The notes: generated by a model not told the origin, from the letters alone. A stretch of DNA of 17,984 nucleotides from FEN-727 sp036508635 (GCA_036508635.1 DATCGY010000248.1:1-17984), one strand, 5' to 3'; positions 1-7,738 are shown, counted from the first letter of the stretch. Program-made: numbers and translations.

Positions 1-18
1 TAGGATCTCCATCCTGCT

Positions 19-477
19 CTATGAGGCGGCGATCATCTCGGCGACTCTTTCGGCGCAGAATCGAACGTAGAGCGCGCACTGCTGCTCGAAGACCCCATCC
101 CGCCTGGCTTTCTCCCTGGCAACGCTATCAGAGAGGTCGACGTCGATCAGCATCCGGCAGCTCGTTGAGAGGAACTTCTCCGTGAACTCGTCGATGAGGG
201 TCGAACCCGACTCGTAGACCTGGTCCAGGCTGTCAGCGCCCGATTCCCTGCCAAAGGTCCAGCCGAGCGTCATCACCGCGCCGGTGAGCGCTCCACAGAC
301 CTGGCATGTCCTTGCGATGCCTCCACCGAAACCGGAGGCCACCCTCGGTATCCAGTCTCCTTCGACTCCGAGCATCTCCATGTTGGCGGTGAGCACCGAC
401 TCGGCACAGTTCATCCCCGAGAGGAACAGCTCGCTCGCCCTTGTCCCCACCTTCTCGTAATCTTCCGCGGTAGCCAT
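19..477 (-). CDS. C_GCAxxG_C_C family redox-type protein
   Basis: This 152-residue protein matches the C_GCAxxG_C_C family, small cysteine-rich proteins common in anaerobes and thought to be redox-active or metal-binding; no reaction is established. The signature is visible in order: Cys24 in GMNCAES, the glycine-rich GFGGGIARTCQVCGALTGA with Cys58 and Cys61, then Cys107, Cys134 and Cys141 in the C-terminal half. There is no signal peptide or membrane segment, so it should be cytoplasmic. The ATG is well supported by a GGAGGTGA Shine-Dalgarno 7 bases upstream, and the length is about normal for the family. It lies 39 bases downstream of a broken cupin gene on the same strand, so the two were probably co-transcribed. 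It ends in TAG, which shows that amber is an ordinary stop codon here. Family assignment is firm; function is unknown. Confidence 0.9.
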   Translation of the reverse strand: MATAEDYEKVGTRASELFLSGMNCAESVLTANMEMLGVEGDWIPRVASGFGGGIARTCQVCGALTGAVMTLGWTFGRESGADSLDQVYESGSTLIDEFTEKFLSTSCRMLIDVDLSDSVAREKARRDGVFEQQCALYVRFCAERVAEMIAAS

Positions 478-516
478 CTCTGATTCACCTCCAGCCGCAA
501 ACGGTTCGACATGACT

Positions 517-876
517 TCAAAGTATCTCTTCATCGTCGGCACGCCACGCGGGGTCCACTATGCAGAGAAAGACGAGGTCCTCCACCCCGGTGTTCGTGAT
601 GTACTGGATGGCACCGGGCGGTATGTAGACCGTCTCTTGAGGACCGACGTCTTTCATCTCGTCGTCGATGCTCATCAGGCCTGTGCCTGAGAGCAAGTAG
701 TAGACTTCTGAGGTCCTGAGCCTGTGTGGCGCGGTCTACGACCCAGGCTCCACTATCGCATGCGCGAGGCTGTACCGCAGCTCCAGGGGAGCCTTGTCAG
801 GGTGGAGCAACTCCCTGAGGCGAGCTCCGTCTCCCGAGACGAACTCCTCGCATTCCTCTAGCGAACGTGTAAACAT
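517..876 (-). pseudogene. Small cupin-domain gene interrupted by one in-frame TAG
   Basis: Read from the ATG at 876, this frame gives a 119-residue cupin broken only by TAG at codon 47 (736-738). Both sides fit one cupin: SLAHAIVEPGS before the stop, then TAPHRLRTSEVYYLLSG, ETVYIPPGAIQYITNTG and DLVFLCIVDPAW after it. Reading continues cleanly to TGA at 517-519, so there is no frameshift. A single C-to-T change from CAG (Gln) would explain the stop. The ribosome site (GGGAGAG, about 5 bases before ATG) is intact. The usual second histidine of the HxH metal motif is Leu (PHRL), so metal binding may already be atypical. A recent nonsense mutation, a sequencing error or amber readthrough are all possible. 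Genes in this window that normally end in TAG argue against wholesale reassignment of the codon. Confidence 0.85.
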
Positions 877-911
877 CAATCTCTCCCGTTCCTTCAGAAG
901 GCCTTTCGCCG

Positions 912-940
912 ATATTACAGCAAAGTTCTGGTAATCTTAA
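912..940 (-). promoter_or_regulatory. Possible promoter for the cupin operon
   Basis: On the minus strand, TTAAGA (935-940) and TAATAT (912-917) are separated by 17 bases, about 35 bases upstream of the cupin ATG. The -10 is good and the -35 is weak. It lies in the short divergent gap before the ATPase gene. Confidence 0.35.
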
Positions 941-976
941 GGGCGGCAAGGGCAACCGCAGACCTAAGGGGGCGCG

Positions 977-3361
977 CTGTCAGATAGTGAGGAGCTCGCA
1001 GGCATAACCGGCCTCACTGAGGCGGAGGTCGGGGAGCGGGTCGAGAAAGGACAGACCAACGCGGTTAGGGAAGCGACGAGCCGCAGCTACTGGCACATCA
1101 TCCGCTCGAACGTGTTCACGAGGTTCAACGCGATCCTCGGGACCCTCTTCATAGTGATCGTGCTGTTCGGGTCGTTACGCGATGGCCTCTTCGGACTCGT
1201 GCTCGTCGGCAACACTTTCATCGGTATCATCCAGGAGGTCCGGGCGAAGTGGACCCTCGACCACCTGCACGTCCTGAGTACGCCAAAATCACGCGTTGTC
1301 AGGGACGGCACGATATCCGAAATACCGCTCGAACAGGTTGTCCTCGATGACGTCCTCGACCTGCGTACCGGAGACCAGCTTATTGTCGATGGTGTGGTCC
1401 TGACATCCGAGGGACTTGAGATCGACGAGTCGCTCCTGACAGGCGAGTCGGTGCCCATTGACAAACATATGTCGGACGAGGTCTTCTCGGGCAGCTTCGT
1501 GGTGTCAGGTGCGGGTCGCTTCAGGGCAACCGCCGTCGGAGCCGATTCATACGCCCGCAAGCTCGCCTCCGAGGCTAAGCGGTACCAGGTCGTTCCCTCC
1601 GAGCTCCGGGATGGCATCAACAAGATACTCAGATACATCACCTGGATCATGATTCCCGTCGGAGCCCTGCTGCTCGCCAGCCAGATGCACGTTTACGGTA
1701 TGTTCAAGAGGGCGGTCCCGGGCACGGTAGCGGGTCTGGTCGGTATGGTTCCTGAGGGCCTGGTGCTCCTGGCAAGCGTCGCGTTCGCGGTGAGTGTGGT
1801 GGCGCTCGGCCGGCAGCGCGTGCTCGTGCAGGAACTGCCCGCGGTTGAAGGCCTTGCCCGCGTCGATGTCATCTGCCTGGACAAGACCGGGACTCTGACC
1901 GACGGGAATCTCGCGTTCAGCAAGATGGAGCCGCTCGACTCCGCGGAGGGACTCGAGGACGCGCTCGGCGCAATGGGAGCGAGCACTTCGTCACGCAGCT
2001 CCACGCTCGCCGCGATCGCCGCCGCTTTTCCAGCTCCCTCCGGTTGGGAGCATACGGGAAGCGTACCGTTCTCCTCCGCCAGGAAGTGGAGCTCGGAGAG
2101 CTTCGGCGACCGCGGCACGTGGATCCTGGGGGCGCCCGAAGTGCTACTTGAAAAGGTCGGTGCGGGTGGTGGCATCCAGGAGAAGGTAAACGAGCTTGCC
2201 TCCACAGGCTGGCGCGTGCTGCTTCTCGCCAGGACGGATGCCGGGATAGACGCCGAGTCTCTGCCGGATTCCTTCCAGCCCGCGGCTCTCCTGCTCTTCG
2301 AGGAGCAGGTCCGCGAGGATGCGGCAGGGGCCATGGAGTACTTCACCGATCAGGGAGTTATCATCAAGGTCATCTCAGGTGACAACCCTACGACCGTGGC
2401 TGCCGTCGCCAGGCGCGCTGGAGTGCCCGACGTGGGATCACCTTTCGACGCCCGGCGCCTTCCCGGAGACCTGGACCAACTCGCCGACGTTCTCGAAGAG
2501 ACGACTGTGTTCGGTCGAGTCAACCCGGACCAGAAAGAGCACATGGTGCAGGCGCTGCAGTCCAGGGGCCATGTCGTGGCAATGACCGGTGACGGGGTCA
2601 ATGACGTGCTCGCTTTGAAGCGCGCCGATATAGGCATAGCGATGGGTTCCGGCTCGGCAGCCTCCAAGGCGGTGGCGCAACTCGTGCTCCTCGACGGCCA
2701 GTTCAACGCGATGCCCGGGGTTGTCGGTGAAGGAAGGCGCGTCGCCGGCAACATCGAGCGAGTGGCGAACTTATTCCTTACCAAGACCACTTACGCGACA
2801 CTTCTCTCGCTCATCATCGGGCTCGCCAACTGGGCGTTCCTGTTTCTGCCGCGGCACCTGACCCTTGTCAGCAGCATTACCATCGGCGCACCGGCGCTCG
2901 TGCTCTCGTTTGCCCCGAACAAGCAGCGATACCGTTCCGGTTTTGTCGGCCGGGTGTTGCGGTTCGCCATTCCGGCCGGCCTGGTGATGGCGCTCGCCGC
3001 GCTCGCCGCCGGGTCGCTTTCGCACGTCCAGCCCACCGTCTCGCTCGCGGAATCGAGGACCATGGCTACGCTCGTGCTCTCGATAGCGGGCCTGTGGGTG
3101 CTCGGAAGGCTTGCCAGGCCGCTCAACTGGTGGAAGGGGCTGCTGGTCGGAGCGATGGTGCTCGGCCTGATACTGGTGATCGCGATACCCTACGGGAGGG
3201 AATTCTTCGCTCTCGATATACCTTCATGGAACATCATCCTCGAGACGCTGGCCATATCCGGAGCCGCCATCATTTTGCTTGAGATCGTCTGGCGCTTCTC
3301 CGACTGGATAGGCCGCCACAACCGCCATAAAAACCTGGCGCCGGAACCATCGGCCGAATAA
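977..3361 (+). CDS. P-type cation-transporting ATPase, CtpE-like (HAD-IC)
   Basis: A membrane ATPase that couples ATP hydrolysis to cation export. The closest family I recognise is the actinobacterial CtpE group, for which calcium transport has been reported in mycobacteria; the substrate here is inference. Numbered from 977, the motifs are TGES (155-158, actuator), PEGL in the fourth membrane helix (259-262), the phosphorylated Asp302 in CLDKTGTLTDG, and TGDGVND (537-543), followed by a C-terminal membrane bundle of about six helices. The frame is open upstream of the first GTG (1112) back to TAA at 965. That segment encodes GLTEAEVGERVEKGQTNAV, the usual N-terminus of this family, so 1112 is too late a start. 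No ATG, GTG or TTG occurs in it. CTG at 977, after AAGGGGG with a 4-base spacer, gives 794 residues, close to the roughly 797 of CtpE. It is divergent from the cupin operon. Confidence 0.88.
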   Translation: MSDSEELAGITGLTEAEVGERVEKGQTNAVREATSRSYWHIIRSNVFTRFNAILGTLFIVIVLFGSLRDGLFGLVLVGNTFIGIIQEVRAKWTLDHLHVLSTPKSRVVRDGTISEIPLEQVVLDDVLDLRTGDQLIVDGVVLTSEGLEIDESLLTGESVPIDKHMSDEVFSGSFVVSGAGRFRATAVGADSYARKLASEAKRYQVVPSELRDGINKILRYITWIMIPVGALLLASQMHVYGMFKRAVPGTVAGLVGMVPEGLVLLASVAFAVSVVALGRQRVLVQELPAVEGLARVDVICLDKTGTLTDGNLAFSKMEPLDSAEGLEDALGAMGASTSSRSSTLAAIAAAFPAPSGWEHTGSVPFSSARKWSSESFGDRGTWILGAPEVLLEKVGAGGGIQEKVNELASTGWRVLLLARTDAGIDAESLPDSFQPAALLLFEEQVREDAAGAMEYFTDQGVIIKVISGDNPTTVAAVARRAGVPDVGSPFDARRLPGDLDQLADVLEETTVFGRVNPDQKEHMVQALQSRGHVVAMTGDGVNDVLALKRADIGIAMGSGSAASKAVAQLVLLDGQFNAMPGVVGEGRRVAGNIERVANLFLTKTTYATLLSLIIGLANWAFLFLPRHLTLVSSITIGAPALVLSFAPNKQRYRSGFVGRVLRFAIPAGLVMALAALAAGSLSHVQPTVSLAESRTMATLVLSIAGLWVLGRLARPLNWWKGLLVGAMVLGLILVIAIPYGREFFALDIPSWNIILETLAISGAAIILLEIVWRFSDWIGRHNRHKNLAPEPSAE

Positions 3362-3411
3362 TCCCCTCTGGAGAGACCCGGCTCAAGTTGGCGATGGCGA
3401 GGGGTGGGAAA

Positions 3412-4269
3412 TCAAGAACCGAGGATTTCGGATTTGATGCTGTTCTTTCCGGCACGTTTTACTTCGTACATGACCTTGTCAGCTTCACCGAGCATCTCAT
3501 CGAGTGAGCCGGGAGGCTTCATGAAAGTTACAAGGCCTATGCTGACCGACACCGGGAAACCACTTGCCCTCATTCCATCGCAAAGCGATTCGTGTAGCTT
3601 GTTCACTACCAGCTCGGTGACTTCGGGCCCGCCGTCCGGGAGGATGACGGCGAATTCGTCGCCTCCCATGCGGCCTACCGTGTCAGTCCGCCGCAGGGCG
3701 CCGCTCAGGATGTCCGCCACGGTGCGCAGGAGTTCGTCGCCCGCCTCGTGCCCGCGTGTATCGTTAATGGATTTAAAGTCGTCGATATCCATGTAGGCGA
3801 GCGACACCGGGTGTGGGTACCTGTCCGCCCGGCGGATCTCCGCTCCGGCAAGCTCGGCGAAGTACCTGCGGTTGTAAAGGCCGGTAAGCGGGTCCGTCCT
3901 TGACAGGTCCTCCTCGCGAATCAACGCGGCCTTGAGCAGGGCGGCGAGGCCCACGAGGAGCAACAGGAAGAGCAACGGCACGATCGTGTTCCACGCGGCA
4001 GCGAGTGGATGGACCTTCGTGGCTCCCCAGAGCACCTCGGTGAGGTAAAGGGAGATAGCGCTCAGTATGCACACAAGGACGCCGGGTGCCGTTCCGACGA
4101 ACCATCCCACGAGAAGCACCGGTACCACGAAAAACGCCGACGAGCTTATCTGCTGACCGGCGTAGTAATCGAACAACCCGATGCCGATGATCATTACGAG
4201 CGAGGCGGTCATCAGGGTAACTTTGGAACGCCTGCCCAGAAAAGACGTCAGGCGGCTCAAGACTTTCAG
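3412..4269 (-). CDS. Membrane-anchored GGDEF diguanylate cyclase
   Basis: Predicted to make cyclic di-GMP from two GTP at the inner face of the membrane. The first 115 residues hold three to four hydrophobic segments (about 17-37, 44-61, 63-81 and 93-115) with no recognised sensor fold. The GGDEF domain follows (about 120-280), starting at SRTDPLTGLYNRRYF. The catalytic GGDEF (202-206) is intact, and RRTD (193-196) sits five residues before it, matching the RxxD inhibitory I-site, so product feedback is likely. The frame is open well upstream, but those codons run into the preceding gene. The best ribosome site (AAAGGAG) places a CTG start at 4269 with a 6-base spacer. TTG at 4260 is the alternative but is about 15 bases from it. 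The gene lies 23 bases after the Fe-S gene, in one operon. Start uncertain, family certain. Confidence 0.9.
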   Translation of the reverse strand: MKVLSRLTSFLGRRSKVTLMTASLVMIIGIGLFDYYAGQQISSSAFFVVPVLLVGWFVGTAPGVLVCILSAISLYLTEVLWGATKVHPLAAAWNTIVPLLFLLLLVGLAALLKAALIREEDLSRTDPLTGLYNRRYFAELAGAEIRRADRYPHPVSLAYMDIDDFKSINDTRGHEAGDELLRTVADILSGALRRTDTVGRMGGDEFAVILPDGGPEVTELVVNKLHESLCDGMRASGFPVSVSIGLVTFMKPPGSLDEMLGEADKVMYEVKRAGKNSIKSEILGS

Positions 4270-4292
4270 CTCGATCTCCTTTCGCTGACCGC

Positions 4293-5381
4293 CTACTTTG
4301 AGTGCATCTCCACGAAATCCGCGAGCTTGCCTTTCTCCTGGAGGATGACAACGCCCATGTCCCTGGTGGTCTGTGCCGGTTGCGCGGCCGCCTCGCGCCT
4401 GACGAGAACCAGGGCGTCGTTGGGGCAACCGGTTGCGCAGAGTCCGCAGCCGATGCAGAGCGCCTCCTCGACAACCGCCGTGCCATCCGTGACGGACATG
4501 GCACCGACCGGGCAGCGCTCTTCCGCGCAGATGCCGCACGCGTCGCACGCGCCGGTATCCACCTCGGGCACGAATCCGCTGGAAGCGTAAACGAACGTAT
4601 TGCCAAAGGCAGTGGCCGAGCGCAGTAGCATGCAGCAACACCTGCAGCAATTGCAGATAAAGCTCGTCTTGTCCATGGAGTTGTTGACCTGGTGAACGAG
4701 CCCGGCCCGGTCGAACTCGCGGAGCTTCTCTTTCATCTCCTCGCGCGTAAGGTAGCGGGCGATGCCGCGCTCGACGAGGTAATCGCACGTCTCGTCGAAC
4801 ACCATGCACGCTTCGCGCGGAGCGTCGCAGTTCTGTTCGCTTTCGCGGCAGGCGCAATGCGCGATGCCGATCGACTTCGCCGAATCGATGAGGCTATCGA
4901 TCATCTCGAAAGTAAGGATGCCGGGCACGCTCTCGACCTGCTCCTGGATCGGGATGATGCGTGACATGCTCATGCCGGGGCTGCCGAACCCGCGGCTCAA
5001 GACAGGGAGGTACTCTTTCCATAGCGCGGCGAGCTTCTCCTGAAGCTCCGTGTGCTCGCCTTTCATGAAGGGGAACTCGAAGAGCCCCGGCATCACCGGC
5101 AGGAGGGCGTATCCACACACACCGTCCTTGGTGCGCGAGTACGTCAACCCACGGTCCGCGAGACCCTCGAGCATGGGAGCCACCTCCGCCGGGTCGAGGC
5201 CCGCCCGCGGAGCGATCCAATCCACAGGCCTGGGCACAAAGACCAATGAGGCGGCGACCCTCGCTTCCTCCGGGCTGAAGAGAGTCTGTAGTATCTCGAT
5301 GATCCCGGGACCCTCGGGGCAGCCGGAGGGGTGCTTGTCGAGGACATCGCGGAGCTGTGAGTAGTGATCGGCGTCCTTCAT
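4293..5381 (-). CDS. Multi-cluster Fe-S protein with C-terminal 2x[4Fe-4S] ferredoxin domain
   Basis: A 362-residue soluble protein that probably carries electrons or senses redox state. The N-terminal part (about 25-110) is helical and resembles a winged-helix fold. The middle holds CACRESEQNC (Cys176, 178, 185) and Cys192, 199, then a striking FICNCCRCCC run with six cysteines between 243 and 250. The C-terminus has two ferredoxin motifs: Cys279/282/285/290 followed by Pro, with one extra residue before the last Cys, and Cys309/312/315/319 followed by Pro. ATG at 5381 has GGAG 9 bases upstream. Similar proteins occur as stand-alone 4Fe-4S binding proteins in anaerobes; no specific reaction is known to me. 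Co-transcription with the diguanylate cyclase suggests a link between redox state and c-di-GMP, which is inference. No clear promoter was seen upstream. Confidence 0.85.
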   Translation of the reverse strand: MKDADHYSQLRDVLDKHPSGCPEGPGIIEILQTLFSPEEARVAASLVFVPRPVDWIAPRAGLDPAEVAPMLEGLADRGLTYSRTKDGVCGYALLPVMPGLFEFPFMKGEHTELQEKLAALWKEYLPVLSRGFGSPGMSMSRIIPIQEQVESVPGILTFEMIDSLIDSAKSIGIAHCACRESEQNCDAPREACMVFDETCDYLVERGIARYLTREEMKEKLREFDRAGLVHQVNNSMDKTSFICNCCRCCCMLLRSATAFGNTFVYASSGFVPEVDTGACDACGICAEERCPVGAMSVTDGTAVVEEALCIGCGLCATGCPNDALVLVRREAAAQPAQTTRDMGVVILQEKGKLADFVEMHSK

Positions 5382-5600
5382 AACGGTGCACTCCTTTTGC
5401 CGGGTCCAACGCTTCAGTCATGACGATAGTACTCCATCGGGTGCCTTCCGCGGAACCGCGGACCAAACGGTTCTCCACGGCGTCTGATATCATTGATGGA
5501 GCGGTGGTCAGGGAGGGTCGACCACATCACTTCCACCCCCGCCTCCGCCGGTGGGAAGCTGACAAAAGTTCGCTTACTTTCGGGTTCGATTTGACGTCAT

Positions 5601-5783
5601 GAACGTTTGCGCCTGAACGTACGGTGTAACCGCGTTCTTGTGGTTAAAATAAGGGGGCGGGCCAGCAGGCCCGCCCTATTGCGCGTAGCAACAACGAAGT
5701 TACTCGCGTTCCACTACGATTAGTGTGTAACACGTTCAATTTTAAGATCGTCTTGTTGATACTCTGAACAATAGTGAACGTTC
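5601..5783. repeat. Cluster of GAACGT / ACGTTC motifs
   Basis: GAACGT occurs at 5601-5606 and 5615-5620, its complement ACGTTC at 5732-5737, and the perfect palindrome GAACGTTC at 5776-5783. GTGTAAC precedes a CGTTC half-site at 5624 and again at 5725. Such spacing in non-coding DNA could mark binding sites for a regulator, but no known consensus fits; the SOS box needs four bases between the half-sites. Confidence 0.4.
5651..5680 (-). terminator. Rho-independent terminator, minus strand
   Basis: A perfect 9-bp GC stem (5655-5663 with 5668-5676) encloses a 4-base loop. Read on the minus strand, it is followed by CCTTATTTTAA, a U-rich tail; on the plus strand the tail is not U-rich. It probably ends the signalling operon whose last gene stops at 6076, or an RNA transcribed from the 5690-6075 region. 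Confidence 0.6.
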
Positions 5784-6075
5784 TTGGTATTAATTACTCA
5801 CCAGGTCCCGTCGGCAATAGCCACAAGGTTGACCTGCTTTACTGACCCGTTTGCCTCCTTCCAGCCACCCGGTTGGAGGGCAACCACCAGGCGCTTGGTT
5901 GCGCCACCCTGCCGGAAGGCGCATACTCCAATTCACTGGCGTCCCGAGCTGTGCCGGGTACACGCAAAGGCACGGAAAAGACCGGGGGTGGCATTGGCGA
6001 ACAAGGTCAAGGGCAGGGCCTGCTCCGTCTTACCCGTGTGTGGGATTCGCCTGACGTTTGACGCTGAACAACCAC

Positions 6076-6474
6076 TCAGGCAGCTTGCTTGAGCTTCCTG
6101 TTGCGCCTCTGGTCGATAAGGTACGAATTGGGCCAGATGAGCAGCCAGAAGTACGGGGCGGCAGTGACGTTGATGAACACGATGCCGATGCTGATCAGGA
6201 AGATGCCCGCCATGTTCAGATACTGGTATATCAAATGCCTCGAGAGACCGTGGTCGAAGTCGTCGGCGACGAGCCGGTTGTCGCTGGCCGAGTACCAGAT
6301 GATCAGGACGAGAGACATGCCCGCGGCCGCCAGCGAGGCAGCGTAGAAAATTACGCCGGGCTTCGTGTCACCATACTCGCTCATGACGCTCGTCGAAAAT
6401 GGGATGAAAACGATTGTCAGCAGGAACAGCAGGTTGAAGTAGCCGTATCGTGTCTCCTTGTCGGTGCCCCTCAA
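6076..6474 (-). pseudogene. C-terminal part of a TMEM175 (DUF1211) channel-type gene
   Basis: The 132-residue product matches the second half of bacterial TMEM175-family potassium channels: YFNLLFLLTIVFIPFSTSV, then SEYGDTKPGVIFYAASLAAA, and a basic C-terminal end. About four hydrophobic segments remain (about 12-30, 41-62, 82-102 and 103-118). A full bacterial member has about 200 residues and six helices and begins with the FSD-containing first helix that lines the pore. That helix and the next are absent here, and no matching sequence lies upstream in any frame. The best start is TTG at 6474, which overlaps the kinase stop (TTGA), so translation may be coupled to the kinase. The open frame also extends to an upstream TTG at 6507 inside the kinase gene. 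A truncated, probably non-conducting remnant is most likely; a membrane partner of the kinase is possible. Confidence 0.65.
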
Positions 6475-7664
6475 CCCACGAGGCCCCGGATGACAAACTC
6501 GAAGCAAGCTCCGTCGTTATTGTAGGCGCTTATCTCGCCGTTGTAGAGCTTTACTATCTTGTCGGCTATCGCTAGCCCTACACCGGTCGACCCTTTGCCG
6601 CTCTTGTGGAAGGGAACAAACACTTTCTCGAGCTCTTCGGTGGGAATGCCGGCGCCATTATCCCGCACCAGGAACTTCGCCCCGCCACCGTGCTCGTCCG
6701 CGAGCCTGCGGATCTCGATCACGGGCCGCGAGGAGTCATTGTGCGTGATAGCGTTGCCGACGAGGTTGGCGAAGAGCTGGTACATGTGGGTCGCGCTTGC
6801 GCGGATTGTGCCCAGGTCATCGTCCAGCAGCACCTCGACATCTCGATCCCTGATGACGAGGGCCCTCTCCGCCAGAACGCGGGCGATCACCTCGTTGAGG
6901 TCCAGCTCAGATTCCACAGTGGAAGCTTGACCTGCTTCGGCGAGCGCGAGCAGGTCGTCAATGAGCGCCGCCGAACGACGGACGTTGTTCTTTATCGTAT
7001 CCACAAGCATCTGGACACCCTGGTCGCCACCGCTCATACCGCCCGACTCGAGCTTATCCCGCAGGAGCTCGTTGGCCAGCATAATATCTGTAAGCGGACC
7101 CTTGAGGTCATGGGAGACCACGTGAGCGTACCCATCGAGCTCGCGGTTCAACCGTGAGAGCTCCTGCATCGCCCCAAAGAGCTCCCGGTTTTGTTCCTGT
7201 ATCTCGAGGAATACGCTCTCGGGCCTGTTCCGTCGGGCAAGCTCACCGGCTATCTTAGCGAGAGCTTCCCCGGCGGCCCTCGGCGTACCCGCGGGGAACT
7301 GCTTGCTCAACAGCACTCGCGTACTCCCGGGCTCGCTTGTCATGCCGATGTCGTCGAGCAACTCCCGGGCGAACGGGAACGCATCCGTCTCGGCCAATGC
7401 GCTATCGAAAGAGAGCATGACCTGGAACAGTTGTGCGGGGGAAGACTCCTCGACCAGGAACTGCACGTCGACAGGTGATACGGAGTTGAGGATGGTTGCG
7501 CCCGCCCCAGCCGCCCCAGCCGCTATCTCAGCCTGCTGGCGCGTGGGAAATCCGAGCAACCCCGCTATCTGCCTGGTCCGCTGCCTCAGCTCGAGGAGGT
7601 CATCCTCGGAGCCGATGCTCATCGTCAGAATCGTAATGCTCATCGTAGTGTCATCGGTCGTCAT
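6471..7664 (-). CDS. Histidine kinase with degenerate RsbT-like N-terminal domain
   Basis: A soluble 397-residue sensor kinase. Residues about 8-125 align with the RsbT/anti-sigma-factor ATPase family: LRQRTRQIAGLLGF at the start and SEPGSTRVLLSKQFPAG at the end. However, the N-box helix (usually SELARNA) has become AAGAAGAGATIL, losing the Glu and Asn that bind Mg-ATP, and the G1 loop is absent, so this domain should not hydrolyse ATP. A coiled region leads to HisKA with His185 (VVSHDLKGPL), then a normal HATPase_c: N304 (VGNAITHND), D335 in DNGAGIP, and STGVGLAI. The kinase half closely resembles that of the upstream kinase (9536-11167). ATG at 7664 has GGAG very close; M8 (7643) is an alternative. 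It lies 74 bases after the REC-PAS gene and overlaps the TMEM175 remnant. Confidence 0.88.
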   Translation of the reverse strand: MTTDDTTMSITILTMSIGSEDDLLELRQRTRQIAGLLGFPTRQQAEIAAGAAGAGATILNSVSPVDVQFLVEESSPAQLFQVMLSFDSALAETDAFPFARELLDDIGMTSEPGSTRVLLSKQFPAGTPRAAGEALAKIAGELARRNRPESVFLEIQEQNRELFGAMQELSRLNRELDGYAHVVSHDLKGPLTDIMLANELLRDKLESGGMSGGDQGVQMLVDTIKNNVRRSAALIDDLLALAEAGQASTVESELDLNEVIARVLAERALVIRDRDVEVLLDDDLGTIRASATHMYQLFANLVGNAITHNDSSRPVIEIRRLADEHGGGAKFLVRDNGAGIPTEELEKVFVPFHKSGKGSTGVGLAIADKIVKLYNGEISAYNNDGACFEFVIRGLVG

Positions 7665-7738
7665 TGCTCCATGCGCGAAGCTCGCGCGGGAATCACAACG
7701 GCTAATGTAGCCCGGCGTACCGACGGACTCGCCACGCG

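Larger units (their letters stand above)
5382..6075. other. 690-base region without a convincing gene
   Basis: The region separates two minus-strand operons. It contains a minus-strand terminator (5651-5680), a cluster of GAACGT/ACGTTC motifs (5601-5783), two imperfect copies of GTGTAAC(N)CGTTC, and a GC-rich block from about 5790 to 6060 with short hairpins. One hairpin is GGCGC/GCGCC; another is GGTTG/CAACC. On the plus strand all three frames of that block are open for over 60 codons, but none resembles a known protein and none has a convincing start. I compared the block from memory with c-di-GMP, c-di-AMP, cobalamin, SAM, glycine, TPP and moco riboswitches, and with tmRNA and RNase P, without a match. 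It may be an unidentified structured RNA or a decayed gene. Confidence 0.5.

Noticed and set aside
736..738. Pyrrolysine or another recoded residue at the cupin amber codon
   Set aside because: Cupins of this type are not known to need it, no pyl genes are in view, and other genes here stop at TAG; kept only as a checkable alternative.
3362..3411. CCCCTC/GAGGGG pairing between the convergent ATPase and diguanylate cyclase genes as a bidirectional terminator
   Set aside because: The stem is only 6 bp with a loop of about 30 bases and no clear U-run; too weak to annotate.
4894..5493. A 199-codon minus-strand frame overlapping the Fe-S gene, with an ATG having a plausible upstream context
   Set aside because: Its product is Arg/Gly/Pro-rich without motifs, while the overlapping frame encodes a clear cysteine-motif protein.
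5790..6000. ACGCAAAGGCACGG on the plus strand, resembling the core of a c-di-GMP-I (GEMM) riboswitch
   Set aside because: The order of the conserved elements is wrong, the GGGCAAACC-like arm is not in place, and no plus-strand gene follows.
5784..6092. A 102-codon plus-strand frame with two more overlapping open frames
   Set aside because: No recognisable protein, no convincing ribosome site, and all three plus frames are open together, as expected in GC-rich non-coding DNA.
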